Of a DNA stretch of 64,000 bases, positions 1 through 12,200 are shown one piece after another; within the stretch, counting starts at the first letter, position 1, and the number at the start of each line of letters is the position of its first letter. The stretch covers positions 31,468,830-31,532,829 of the forward strand of contig CM055879.1 of assembly GCA_029582165.1 (NCBI GenBank). The letters are read 5' to 3'. A program made the position numbers and the translations under genes. The DNA is from Portulaca oleracea (lineage: Eukaryota; Streptophyta; Magnoliopsida; Caryophyllales; Portulacaceae). The notes under the pieces were generated by a model. It was not told where the DNA came from and made no database searches. It saw only the letters and a program-made list of their open reading frames with translations.

Positions 1-1616
1 AATTGGGAAAAAGAAATATAACTACTTAAATCAATAACAATATTTGGAATTAATTCAAAATGAAGAATATGAATGTAAATTTGATAAAATTATTATTGAA
101 ATACAAAAGGACAAAATAATGATCGAGGAACAAAAAACTCAACTAAATTTATAAATAAACAGCAACAAAGGGAGGGACGAGGTACGAGCATGCATTATGC
201 ATTTTCAATGTCGTAATCCTGTACTACTAATTAAGCAAAGGTTTCCATTAAACGGAAGAATAATAAAAAAATAAGGGAAGGGATTGAGAATGAGTTGGCT
301 CGCATGTAAAAGTCGGCTAAATTGTTTAATTAGGTTTGTGGAAATAGAGATAATTGAGCATTCACAATTATTAATGAAGCCCACGCATGGCTCTCCGCGA
401 ATCTCTCTCCTCCCCTCGAGTGCCTCTTTCCCCTTTGCAATTAACACTTCCATGTTTCATGGGGATTTTCTTTTTTCTATTTTTTATAATTAAAATTAAT
501 ATTTAAAATTAAAATTTGAATAAAAATACTACAAAGATCTACAAAATAATAAAACACTACAAGGCAAGACAAAACCAAAGCCGCTACAAAATATACTTAA
601 AAAATCAAAAAAAAGCAGCAATAAAACAACAACTAATTAAATACAAACATCAAATCTCAAACCCACTCCAAAAATAGGATTCTTAGCTAATTTCCAATTT
701 TCCATGGACTTTAAAAAAGGTAAGACAAATAAAAAGCCCTTCCATCTTAAAATGATAATCACATCTCCCCCCCCCCCCCCCCTTCCAAGAAAAAATGATA
801 ATCACATCGTAGTACTACATACTAAATTACTAATGGGTATTTTATAAATTATTAATTTTAAAAATTTAAAAAGGAAAAAAAGAAAATTCTGGATAATAAC
901 TGATGTGTATTGATTTCCAAACTTTCATTTAAAAAAAAAAACTGGTTAATGGTTTTTGGCGACGACTTGGGCCAAAATTATTTGGCAAAGCTGCGTTGCC
1001 GCCCCCACAATATTTTAGTAAAATTTTCCAAATTCTAGAACACCTCCCAAAAAACAAAGTTGAACATAATATGAGAAAAAACAGCAAAATAATAGGGAAA
1101 ACATAAACAATAATTAGTTTAATGAGTAATGAGTCGTCCAACGTGCAATTGCCCTGTTATTAAACAGATCAGTTTGTTTTATGTGACTTGGATTCCATTT
1201 GTATCAATTTGTTTTTATTTCTACCAACTTCAATCCTCCACTCTTTCATCAATTCCTTCCCTCCCCTCTTTTTTTATATTGTTATTAGGTGTTTGTTTAT
1301 ATTGTGCATGCAATTTGCTAAATGAGTAATTAAGCATATGTGTATTATTGGCAATGCATGTTGAGGAATGGGGTTTGTTAGGTAGCTAGGTCATACAAAG
1401 TGTAAAACATCAAATCAACACAAGGCATGTATTCTTTTCAAAAAAAGAAACAAATATTGGGTTTTGAAACTCCTCCAATATAATTCAACAAGCAAGAGAA
1501 TGTTCTATTGGTTATGAGTCTCATAGGAGTATTTATTTCGTGAATGTAATCAAACGTCACGAATTTAATGTATGATAAATTCAAATATGAGGGCAAATAA
1601 TCATTGAAATTATGTA
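1..1616. other. intergenic, no gene seen
   Basis: AT-rich non-coding sequence. Only short chance reading frames occur, none with a recognisable protein family. A run of 16 C residues lies at 767-782 and purine/pyrimidine-rich stretches flank it. I see no RNA gene or complete transposon here. Confidence 0.6.
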
Positions 1617-2013
1617 CTATTTTCGTTCCTAAATAAATGTCAGTTTGACCTAACTTTAATTGTTGATCACTTACAAATTATAATGATTTATAATGTAAAA
1701 TAAATATTATTGTAATTTTTAGTACAATATCTTTCTAACGGTGGTGATTTCATGTTACAACTCATTGTAACTTGTGAGTAATCAACGGTCAAAAACTTGT
1801 TCTTTGGATTGGTTAAAATCAGGTCTGGATGGATTAAATTGGATTGGTTTGGATAAGTTATGATATTTTTTTGGGGAATTGTATTTTTAGAGAAATACTT
1901 TTTTGGAAAATTGTATAAGGTTCGGATATGTTTGGATTGGATTGGATAGTTGAACCAATACAAAGAACGTGGCGTTAGTAAAGTCAACACTCATTTAGAG
2001 ATGGAGGAGGTAG
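1617..2013. mobile_element. degraded Stowaway-like MITE, interrupted
   Basis: The interior (about 1650-1795) matches in content the Stowaway copies at 54150-54364 and 60800-61012, including the shared 'gtaacttgtgagtaatcaac' type segment. The ends (tactattttcgttccta on the left, gatggaggaggtag on the right) are decayed versions of the CTCCCTCCGTCCC terminus. The copy is split at about 1795 by a second small element that ends near 1973. Boundaries are approximate. Confidence 0.5.
1795..1973. mobile_element. Tourist/Harbinger-like MITE nested in Stowaway
   Basis: Inverted ends 'gttctttgg' (about 1799) and 'caaagaac' (about 1961-1968) flank a core with 'ggggaattgtatttttagag'. The same core is seen in the Tourist-like copy at 54080-54475 and, reversed, at 35174-35321. 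It interrupts the Stowaway-like sequence, so it is the younger insertion. Target duplication is not clear. Confidence 0.45.
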
Positions 2014-2097
2014 TAGTAATTGACTAAACTTCTGAATTCAATTGATTAAGAGAAGTTAAATTCGAAAAAAGATCAATTATTTGTGATAGTGCAATGA

Positions 2098-3041
2098 TGA
2101 AAAAAAATTATATTTACCCCCGACATGTTTAGAAAAATGAGAAAAATACCCCCCCACATACGAGGAATAACTTTTACCCTACCTAAATTATGGTAGTTGT
2201 TTTTAATATCCTACCTGACCATTGAATTTAATATATTTTTGTATCTTTTCAAATGAGTTAATTAAATTATGTACATAAATTTCCTAAAAGTCCCTTATTG
2301 CCCTAATTTTGAAATGTTTTCCCCTAAATAGTTATACTAATTGCAATTAAACCCTAATCCAAAAACTGATTTCTAAACTCAAAATTCAACACTACATAAA
2401 CCCTAATTGAAACAAAAAACAGGGGAAGAGAGGGGACATATGAATTCAACAGTACATTGATATATCTTAATTCGGAATTCAGATTACTAGCTGCATACAT
2501 ACATGGACAAAGCACTCATGTATTAAAACTTAAAAGAATTATTTTTACTCAAAAATTTGCAGAAATTGTTCAAGAAAACTCACCTTTACCCTTAACAATG
2601 GCAGAAATCTCACAAATTTTTCTACAATACGACCTCTGATGCTTCTATCTAACGCCGAAATCACTATGCTTGGTTGTTATGCTCGGTCATTGTCGCCTAA
2701 AACCCTAATTATTTGGGTGGAAGAATGACGGCTGGGCTCGGTCGCTTGAAGCCATTGACGACGAACGTAGGAAATAGGGAAGATGGAGAAACACTCACAA
2801 GAGGAAGGGGAGCCAAATACAACTTAGACAAATAATTTTAATTAATGGGGGTTATTTTTGTCTTTTACCATTGTAAGTTAGGGATAGTTTTGTCAAAAAC
2901 ATGCTTAAAATTAACCTCCCGCCGGAAAGAGTACTTATTTATAACAATTGCAAAGGTCAAGTAGGAAAAAATTTATTTCTCATATGTGGAGGGTATTTTT
3001 CTCATTTTCCTAAACTTGATGGGGGTAAATATAATTTGGTC
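2098..3041. mobile_element. Mutator-like TIR element (non-autonomous)
   Basis: Long terminal inverted repeats of roughly 100 bp: the left arm reads 'attatatttacccccgacat' and the right arm is its imperfect reverse complement ending in 'gggggtaaatataatttgg'. The flanking direct repeats are GTGCAATGA (2089-2097) and GTGCGATGA (3042-3050), a 9-bp target duplication with one mismatch, the size typical of Mutator-like elements. No transposase is seen inside. The 0.6-kb core has short frames only, and I do not recognise a captured gene. Confidence 0.75.
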
Positions 3042-3050
3042 GTGCGATGA

Positions 3051-4441
3051 ATAAAAAAAAAGTAAAACTATGTACTTTGACAGTAAAAACTAACCTTTGA
3101 CTATCTACACGATGCATTGAAAGTTTTTTAAATAATTTCACATAATTTACCGCTTCTTTTTTAATACTATTTGTCCTTTTATTAATTAACATTGTTTTTA
3201 ATATTATTATTTGATTGATAATTTCTTATATAATATATTTATTAACAATTGCGATATTATACTTTTAGGATAATATTTTTCTTTACAAATCTAATGACAG
3301 TAATTTTATTTAACAAATCATTGTATATATTAAGAAATTTATAGTCAATTTTTTTTTTAATTTAACTGCACAATTTAAAAAGAAGACAAATAATACGGAA
3401 CAGAGGTAATATTTTCATTTTAATGTTATAATAATTATAAATTTAGTACTGTAAAAAAACAATTCGAATTTTAACAAGAAATTAATGAAACAAATGTGTA
3501 ACTATCGTATGGTTTTGAATAATGTGATGGTGGAATCATAAAGTCTATATTAGTTTTAAATATCCATACTTTATAGTAATTAATTTAAAAAAAAGTAAAA
3601 CTTTATTACATAAATACATATCATCATGAATTAAGAAATTAAACATATTTACGTATTTATTTACTAAATTAAATACTTATTAAATTTTGAAAGTATTTTG
3701 GACAACTATAATACGAGTTTCGAGGCTACTGGTCGATGATAAAATAAACAATTCCATTGGACATTGATACTATGAATTACGGACCTATTTTCCAATAATA
3801 ATACGACAGTTAGTTGGTACGTGTTTAACTCTACAAAAAGATGATGCATTACCTAATTGTGTAAGCATGAGGTTAGAGCCAGTGGAAAAATGTTGACTTC
3901 CACATTTTTTGTTAACTAAGTAGCTAGTTAATAAAGCTAGAGGTGAGACATCATCCTGCCACCAAGTCAAACACCAACCAACTCGATGACTTACTTTGGT
4001 TGGAAAATAGGGTTATAATTGTTACTGCTTGCGTACAATAAAACTATTTGTAGTATTATCAGGCAGTACTTTCAAAGTTCGTATTGTTATTGTCCAAAAA
4101 TCCAATTTTGAATTGTTGTTTAGCAATTTACAAACCTACAACAACAATGTACCCCAATATAGTCTCACTAACGTGAGGTTTGAGGTAACCAAGGTGTAGG
4201 CAAGGATGATTCCAACGAACAACTTATTTATAAACCAAGGGCAGTGTACATCATTGATGAAATTGATCAAGCTTTGAAATCATTGATAAATATTTTTTTT
4301 TTGTAATACGATGATGTTTGTGTAGAAAAAAAACTGTTACAATGACAATGACGATTCTACTTTCATATTCTAGTTGTTTCATATTTTTGTTTTTGGATTT
4401 TTTAAATCCTTTTTTACAATTATTATTTTTTATCTACATTT
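3051..4441. other. intergenic, no gene seen
   Basis: AT-rich sequence between a Mutator-like element and the copia element. No reading frame, RNA gene or repeat boundary that I can support. Confidence 0.5.
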
Positions 4442-4732
4442 TGTTGGGATTAATTAGATGTTTTTTCTATTGTTTGACTTAGTCTTTGCTTGTTAGACTC
4501 AATACTAGTTATGCAATTTTTCAGGAGTAGTGGAGTATGTTATTTCTGATTTTTAGGAGTCACTGATGTAGTTAGTTACTGCAGTTTATGGGGTCCTAAG
4601 TTTGTGGTATTTTCTGTTTGTTATGTGCCTATAAAAGGCATTAGAATCTCAATGAAATAGTACTGAGTTTTTCGGGCAGTAAGATTTTAGTCTCCTCCTC
4701 TGTTCATGTATTGAATATTGTAAATTCCATCA
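4442..4732 (+). repeat. copia 5' LTR
   Basis: Starts TGTTGGGATTAATTAG and ends TTCCATCA. A TATA box (TATAAAA, 4630-4636) sits where the U3 promoter is expected. It pairs with the 3' LTR at 8908-9200. Confidence 0.93.
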
Positions 4733-4733
4733 G

Positions 4734-4746
4734 TGGTATCAGAGCC
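4734..4746 (+). other. primer-binding site (initiator tRNA-Met)
   Basis: TGGTATCAGAGCC begins two bases after the 5' LTR. This is the classic complement of the 3' end of plant initiator tRNA-Met and primes minus-strand synthesis in most copia elements. Confidence 0.93.
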
Positions 4747-4812
4747 ACTCAAGGGCTTCTCGTTCCCACACAAAAACAGAGGCAGTAGCCTTTTTTCCTC
4801 CCAGCTTTCTTT

Positions 4813-5700
4813 ATGGCCTCAGGCAACAATAATTTTGTCAACCCTGCAGTCCCACTTTTGATGGTCACTATGACCATTGGAGCATGTTAATGGAGAACTT
4901 TCTTCGCTCCAAAGAGTATTGGACTTTGATAGAGCCTGGGATTGAAGAGCCGGAAGACCCGAAGAAGGTGACAGTCGCTCAACAAAAGGAATTGGATGCT
5001 AGACGCTTGAAAGTTTTGAAGGTAAAGAATTACCTATTTCAGGCAATTGATCGACCCATCCTGGAGACAATTTCGTCGAAGCAAACGTCCAAGGATATTT
5101 GGGATTCCATGAAGAAGAAATATATATCAAGGTTCTGAAAGAGTGAAGCGGGCACAACTTCAAACCTTGAGAAGGGAATTCGAATCTCTCCAAATGAAGG
5201 AAGGGGAGACTGTCACGTGCTATTGTGGCAAGGTTATGGAGATTAGCAATAAGATGCGAATCTACGGGGAAAAGATGGAAGATGTCGTGATTGTGGAGAA
5301 GATACTGCGCTCGTTAACTCCAAAATTTGATTTTGTCGTTTGTGCAATCGAAGAATCAAAGGACTTGGATAAGTTGTCCCTTGATGAATTGCAAAGTTCT
5401 CTCTTAGTTCATGAACAGAAGATAAAGCGGGGCTCCCCTGTAGAGGAGCAGGCTCTCAAGGCTTCTGTTAATACCCATTCTAACGGGTACAGAGGTCACG
5501 GTCGAGGTCGTGGAAGAAGAGACTATGAAGGTAGAGGTTCCGGCATGAATTATCATGGTAGTAATGACCAAAATCAAGGCAGAAACAGAGGTTGAAACTA
5601 TGACAAATCCACGGTAAAGTGTTTTCGGTGTCAAAAGTTTGGTCATTATGCATTTGAATGTTATAGGAGGCTGCCGGTAGACAGAAAAAGGGAGAAACTG
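4813..5700 (+). pseudogene. copia gag (capsid) remnant
   Basis: Nucleocapsid/capsid part of the copia polyprotein. Translation begins plausibly at the ATG at 4813 but slips frame before 4884. A second frame break lies in the ATATAT stretch near 5128-5135, where a stop follows at 5136-5138, and an in-frame TGA is at 5593-5595. Downstream of that stop a CCHC zinc knuckle (C-x2-C-x4-H-x4-C) is encoded at 5620-5661, the usual RNA-binding motif at the gag C-terminus. A basic Arg/Gly-rich stretch precedes the knuckle. Family identity is clear; the gene is dead. Confidence 0.88.
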
Positions 5701-5739
5701 CAAAGTTTGCCGAGAGGACTGAAGAAACAGAGCCAGAAA

Positions 5740-8700
5740 CTCAGACTCTGCTAATGGCTACGACACATGTCGCCGATGAGCCAGAAATGAGAAGTTGGTA
5801 TGTCGATACAGGCTGCAGCAATCACATGTGTGGAAGTAAGTCTTTATTTTCTACCTTAAAGTAAGCAATCACATGAGAAGTTGGTATGCCAGAAATGAGA
5901 AGTTGGTATGTCTACTGTGAGTTTTGGTGATTTCTCAACTGTGAAAGTAATGGGCAAAGGTGATATTAAGATCAAAACTCGAAACGGTTTTGTTGAAACA
6001 ATTTCGAATGTTCTTTATGTTCCCAACTTAAAGACTAATTTGTTGAGTGTGGGTCAATTGGAAGAGAAAAGCTATATTATTACTTTGAAGAATAGTGTTT
6101 GTGAGATTTATGACCCGGTTAAAGGAGCTATTGCTGTTGTGAAAAGAAGTTCAAACAGGTTGTATCCGTTAAAGATTGAAGGCGTTCAATCCTGTTTAAT
6201 GGCTGAAGAAAGGGATCCATCTTGGTTGTGGCATTACCGTTATGGTCACTTGAGTTTTGGAGGGCTGAAAACTCTTCATCAGAAAAATATGGTCTCCGGG
6301 CTCCCTCAATCGCTGCTCCGTCCAAGATATGTGAAGAATGTGTTGTTAGCAAACAACATCGTTCTAGCTTCCCACAAGGAAAATCATGGAGAGCAAAATG
6401 CATTTTGGAGCTAATTCATTCTGATCTTTGTGGGCCAATTGATCCAACTTCTAATGGAGGTAAACGGTATTTTATAACCTTCATTGATGATTTTTCTCGG
6501 AAAACTTGGGTATACTTTTTACAGGAAAAATCAGAAGCTTTTGCATCCTTTAAAAGCTTCAAATCTCGGGTGGAGAAAGAGACAGGAAAATCCATAAAGA
6601 CCCTCAGAAGTGACCGTGGTGGAGAATATTGTTCAAGTGAGTTTGAAAAATTCTGTACACAGCACGACATTCGGAAAGAAGTTACAGCTGCCTATACACC
6701 CCATCAAAATGGTGTTTCTGAGAGAAAGAATAGAACCATTTTGAATATGGTTAGAAGTTTGCTCGTGAAGGGGAGAATTCCCAAAACATTTTGGCCAGAA
6801 GCTGTGAATTGGAATGTTCACATTCTCAACAGAAGCCCTACATTTGCAGTTCAAAATATGATGCCGGAAGAAGCTTGGAGTGGGAGAAAGCCAAGTGTTG
6901 ATCATTTCAAAATTTTTGGCTGCGTAGCTTATGCACATGTCCCGGACCAAAAAAGAAAGAAGCTTGATGATAAAGGGGAAATATGTGTTTTCTTGGATGT
7001 AAGTGATACATCCAAAACTTACAAATTATTTAATCCCTTGACAGGTAAAATAGTGACAAGCAGAGATGTTGTTTTTTATGAAGAAAGTGTGTGGGATTGG
7101 CCGGGACAGCAGTCTGGCCCAGTGATTCTTGACGATGGCGTAGAAAATTTGGTAGCAACTGCTGGTTCGAATCCAGAAAATCCAAAAAAAGATACTGCAG
7201 TATCTGATTCTGGAAATTCAGAATCAGACACTACAGATTCTTCCCCTAAAAATCAAGAAATAGTAGAGGAAATCGAGTCCGAAGCTGTCGGTGCAGTGGC
7301 TGAACCGCTTCGCCGAGGTCGAAAAAGGCCAGCTTGGATGCAGGACTATGAAGTAACTAGAGTTCAAGAGCATGATGATGTGACCTATTTTGCCTTGTTT
7401 GCAGATTGTGACCCCACAACATTTGATATTGCAGTGAAAGAAGTAAAATGGAAGAAGGCGATGGATGCTGAGATCGAATCTATTGAAAAGAATGACACTT
7501 GGGAGCTAACCGATCTTCCTAAAGGCCACAAAACAATCGATGTCAAGTGGGTCAACAAAACAAAGCTGAGAGAGAATGGAGAAGTTGACAAATACAAGGC
7601 AAGACTAGTGGCGATGGGATACAAGCAAGAGTATGGAGTTGATTATGCCGATGTTTTTGCTCCCATTGCAAGACACGACACCATCAGATTAGTGATTGCA
7701 ACGGCAGCCCAAAAGTCTTGGCCCATTTTTCAGTTGGATGTTAAATCGGCTTCTTGCACGGTCACTTGGAAGAAGAGATATTTATTGATCAACCCCCTGG
7801 TTATATTAAACATGGCAATGAACATAAAGTTTATAAGCTAAAGAAGGCTCTTTATGGGTTGAAACAAGCTCCACGAGCTTGGTATAGTCGTATCGAAGCT
7901 TACTTTGTCAAAGAGGGATTTCATAAATGTCCTTATGAGCACACTTTGTTCGTCAAAGTTGGAGATGGTGGGAAAATGCTCATAGTTTGCCTGTATGTTG
8001 ATGATCTTTTATTTACCGGGAATGATTCTGCCATGTTTAATAAGTTTAAGAAGTCCATAATGGAGGAATTTGAAATGACCGACCTTGGAAAAATGCACTA
8101 TTTCCTTGGTTTAGAGTTTGTGCAATCTGATGGTGGAGTCTTTGTCTCCCAAAAGAAGTATGTAAGGGAAGTTCTAGATAGGTTCAACATGAAGAGCTGC
8201 AATTCGGTATCCACGCCAGTGGAATTTGGGGTAAAATTGCATAAATATGATGAAGGTGAGAAGGTGGATAACACACTATATAAACAAATTATAGGCAGTC
8301 TGATGTATCTAACTGCTACAAGGCCAGACATCATGTATGTTGTGAGTCTCATAAGTAGATATATGGAGAAGCCAATCGGAATGCATTTGCTCGTTGCGAA
8401 GAGAATACTTCGCTACTTGCAAGGGACCAAGAACCTGGGTTTGTTCTATAAGAAGGGTGGAAAATCTGATTTGATTGGATATACAGACAATGACTATGCA
8501 TGAGATCAGGATGATAGAAGGAGCACATCTGATTTTGTTTTTATGTTTGGCACAGGGGCTGTCTCATGGGCCTCTAAGAAGCAACCTATTGTCACCCTAT
8601 CAAGTACAGAAGCTGAATTTGTTGCTGCAACAACATGTGTCTGTCAAGCCATTTGGTTGAGAAGAATTCTTGAAGAGTTGCAACTCAAGCAAGGGGAAAC

Positions 8701-8923
8701 TACTATGGTTTTCTGTGACAATAATTCTGCTATCAAACTCTCAAGAAATCCGGTATTTCATGGAAGAAGCAAGCATATAGATGTGAAGAAATTTTTCCTA
8801 AGAGATCTTTGCGGAAGTGGAATGATTGGGCTGAAGTATTGTAGAAGTGAAGATCAACTTGCTGATATTTTCAGAAAGCCTGTCAACTGTCAGTTTAAAG
8901 GGAGGACTGTTGGGATTAATTAG
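5740..8923 (+). pseudogene. copia pol: protease, integrase, RT, RNase H remnant
   Basis: Domains in order: aspartic protease with a DTG active-site triad (about 5805-5813); GAG-pre-integrase region (about 6220-6400); integrase core with the D..D..E acidic residues in the contexts HSDLCGP, LRSDRGGEY and NGVSERKNR (about 6410-6750); reverse transcriptase from about 7440 with the YVDD catalytic motif (about 7993-8004); and RNase H with the TLSSTEAE context (about 8590-8630). Breaks: a scrambled duplication after the protease (5863-5911), a frameshift near 6330 before the integrase, a one-base loss near 7750 inside RT, and a TGA at 8501-8503 in RNase H. The last frame runs into the 3' LTR. Confidence 0.93.
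8894..8907 (+). other. polypurine tract
   Basis: TTTAAAGGGAGGAC directly abuts the TG of the 3' LTR, the position and composition expected for the plus-strand primer. Confidence 0.8.
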
Positions 8924-9200
8924 ATGTTTTTTTCTATTATTTGACTTAGTCTTTGCTTGTTAGACTCAATACTAGTTATGCTATTTTTCAGGAATAGTGG
9001 AGTATGTTATTTCTGATTTTTAGGAGTAAATAATGTAGTTAGTTAGTGCAGTTTATGGGGTCCTAAGTTTGTGGTATTTTCTGTTTGTTATGTGCCTATA
9101 AAAGGCATCAGAATCTCAATGAAATAGTACTGAGTTTTTTTGGGCAGTAAGCTTTTAGTCTCCTCCTCTGTTCATGTATTGAGTATTGTAAATTGCATCA
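8908..9200 (+). repeat. copia 3' LTR
   Basis: Starts TGTTGGGATTAATTAG and ends TTGCATCA. Carries the same TATAAAA box as its partner (9097-9103). It is about 95% identical to the 5' LTR at 4442-4732. Confidence 0.93.
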
Positions 9201-9205
9201 TATTT

Positions 9206-12200
9206 ACTCCTTAATCCATCTTCTTTTTCAACCTTTTGTGGTTTACTTATAACTTAAATTTTTTTATGGTTAGAATATATATATATATATTGTTAATGAA
9301 AATTTTGCTTTTTGAAATAATTATTTAAGAAAATAAAAAATAAAAGTATAGACTTTCCATGAAAATTTTACATTAATATCTATTATATTTTATTTCTTAT
9401 GTTGTGTTTAAAATATTATAAGAATAAAATATATGAAAGAAAAATTAACAAATGTTTTGATTGTACATTAAATAATTGTAATTTATGTATGACTCTAAAT
9501 TATTATTTTTTTAAAGATTATATTTATGAATATATTAAATTGTGTTCATTCACTTAAACTAAATGTTATTTTGATTTTATTTTTCTTAAAAGCCATGCAA
9601 CACAACCTTATTTTGATTTCATCGACTTAAATTTTACCATAAAAGAATTTTTGAGTGGAAAAGTGAGTCACGAGTTACTTGGAATTTGTAGGAGTAGATG
9701 TTATAAAAAAATTTGGAAGGTTAAGTGTTCAATTTCTAGAATTTTGGGTCAATTAGGTGCAAGCCAAACTTGTTAATTATATTATATATATAGTATAACA
9801 AAATTAATACTCCAAAATTCTGCCATATAATATATGAAACAAGAGAATTATTAAAATAAAAATAAAAAATTTGTACAATCCATGGTAAAAATTGATAAGA
9901 AGTACAATACAATTTGTGATAGAGAATTACTCGAAATTAATCATACCTTAATTTAATTTTGAAAATTATAAATGAAAAAAATGTAGCAATTTATTTATTT
10001 TTGAAAAAATAATTAAATAATTATTTTTATTGAAGTGGGTGACTTCTTTTTGCAATCCAACCCAACTTAAATTATAGCAAAAAAAATATTATAAAATATA
10101 CATCATTTTGAAAGAAGATAATATAAAGCAATTAAGATTAAAATGATATACTATGTGATGTCGTTATAATTAACCTAAGACTAATTAAATCCACAACTAA
10201 AATCTATTTAATTATAGTGATGGTTAGATTCTAACAAACTCACTATATCATATCTCATTCCTTTTGGGAATCGAAACTCATCTTTTAATGACTCCACAAT
10301 TAAGCATGTTTGGCTGATCTTCTTCAAAGTTTTTCCATATGGTATGTGAATAAGGACAATTACTGTGACTCGAGACAGTCATCAATCCCTAGAATTGTTC
10401 TAGATAATTTTGCAACTTGGATAGAACATGAGTGTTACGGATGATATCAAAATTGACCCTCCAACCACAAAGAACGCTTGGAAATGGGAGATCCATGAAT
10501 AAACATTGGTAAAAGTTTTGGATTGAAACGACGGTCGAAAAGACACCTAAATTAGTCAATTATGAGGCACTATTGGAACTATGTATATTGGGGGCGTATC
10601 TACATGACATCTCATATATAATTATTAGACTATGTAATTTAAAGGAATTATAACAACTATTTTTTATCGTTAAGATGTACCTTCCTCTTTTTTCAAATAC
10701 CTTGCGACCAAATGAGTTACTTTTGAATGGAGGAAATTCGTGTTATGTATGAAATTGTTTATTTATTTTTGGAGCAAACAAGAAGATAAATTTTGTTATG
10801 TATTTAGTAAAAGAAGTCGATCCAAGATGAGTGGAAATGAAAGGGGTTTGGTGGAGAAACGTGGACCAATAACTCAAAAAGGCCAAGGCAAATGTGAAAC
10901 TTTACGCATTCTAATTTGGTTGCTGCCTTTGCTTTAGTTTAATACACCGCTACAACAATTATATGAATATGACTATGACTATGAGATTGAGATAACAACA
11001 GGAGGAGTTTATTTTGCGTTGTTACATAAGCAACCCAAAACAGGATATAGTAAGAAATCATACCCTATAACACTCGGAGCGCCTCCACAAATGCACTAAA
11101 GGCCATCCACTTTTAATATGTATTTTTTAAAACTTCCCCATAACATGCACGTTATTGGCGCATTCAATTTTTTAGATGTCTTAATCCATATTAGATACTA
11201 ATTAAGTAAAAAGATGGTGATAAATGGGTTGGTTTGAAAATCCTCTTAGAACTAGACTATGTAATTCATTTCTCAAATTAAAATATATAGCTAGCTAGCT
11301 AGTTGGACATTTGTTTTCTAAGGCAAAATATAAAGAATTTTCTTTTTAGAATTAGCTAGAGGTAAAAAAATATAAAAATTGGATAGTAGTGCGTTGTATT
11401 TAAGAAGTTTGAATTATGCTAAATTGTACTTTAAATTTATATCACAGTGCACCAAAATATAAAAGTGTTGGATTTAAGTGCACCACCACTAAGTTGAGAA
11501 AAATCAAATGGTTAAATGAAAACACCGACTATAAAACGAAGATAGATATTCAGGAGAAGATTATCGATGTGCAAGGCATTAAGTAGATATCTCACAATCT
11601 TCCCTTCAATCCTGTAATGTGATCCATATTTCCCAAGGGTCCTTAACATCGTAAAAACATAACGAAAGTAGATCCAAGTTATTTTCCTTCAAGTCAAGCT
11701 CGGGTCGCTTTTGAAACCTCAAATCGACTATTTTGGAAGCAAGGGGGCATTTTGGTCTTTTCACAAGGGTCGAGGTCGGGTTCGTGGAGCATCAAGGAAT
11801 AACACTAGAGAAACCGAGTCCAAGGAACCAAGAAGAAAGAAGAAGGAAAGTCAAGGAAGGAAGAGTAGAATGAATGGAGGAAAATGAAGAAATTGGGTAA
11901 AATTGGACATGAGAAAAATACATACCTTCACACTTTTGATCATAACTTCCTCAATATAACTCTGGTGACCACCAAATTTGGTGAGCACATAGTACACACT
12001 GAGAGATTTCCATAGATATATTATATGGCCAAATCGGAGTTAAAACAAGAAAGTTATACACGTTGGAAGTCAGCAGAAACCGGTGTGCCCAGCCAGGCGC
12101 TGGTTGCGCCTTATGCGGTTTTCCAGCTCTCCTGTCTGATTGAGACGCTAGCGGCGCCTAGGGGACGCTGGCAGCGCCTCCCCCCCCCCCCCCCCAGCCC

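Larger units (their letters stand above)
4442..9200 (+). mobile_element. Ty1/copia LTR retrotransposon, full length, inactive
   Basis: Two LTRs in TG...CA form (4442-4732 and 8908-9200) bracket a primer-binding site, gag, protease, integrase, reverse transcriptase, RNase H and a polypurine tract. Integrase precedes reverse transcriptase, which defines the copia order. The LTRs differ at roughly 13 positions plus two single-base length changes over 290 bp by eye, about 95% identity, so the insertion is old. Flanks are CATTT (4437-4441) and TATTT (9201-9205), a 5-bp target duplication with one mismatch. The coding region carries several frameshifts and stops, so this copy cannot make a polyprotein. 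Confidence 0.95.
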
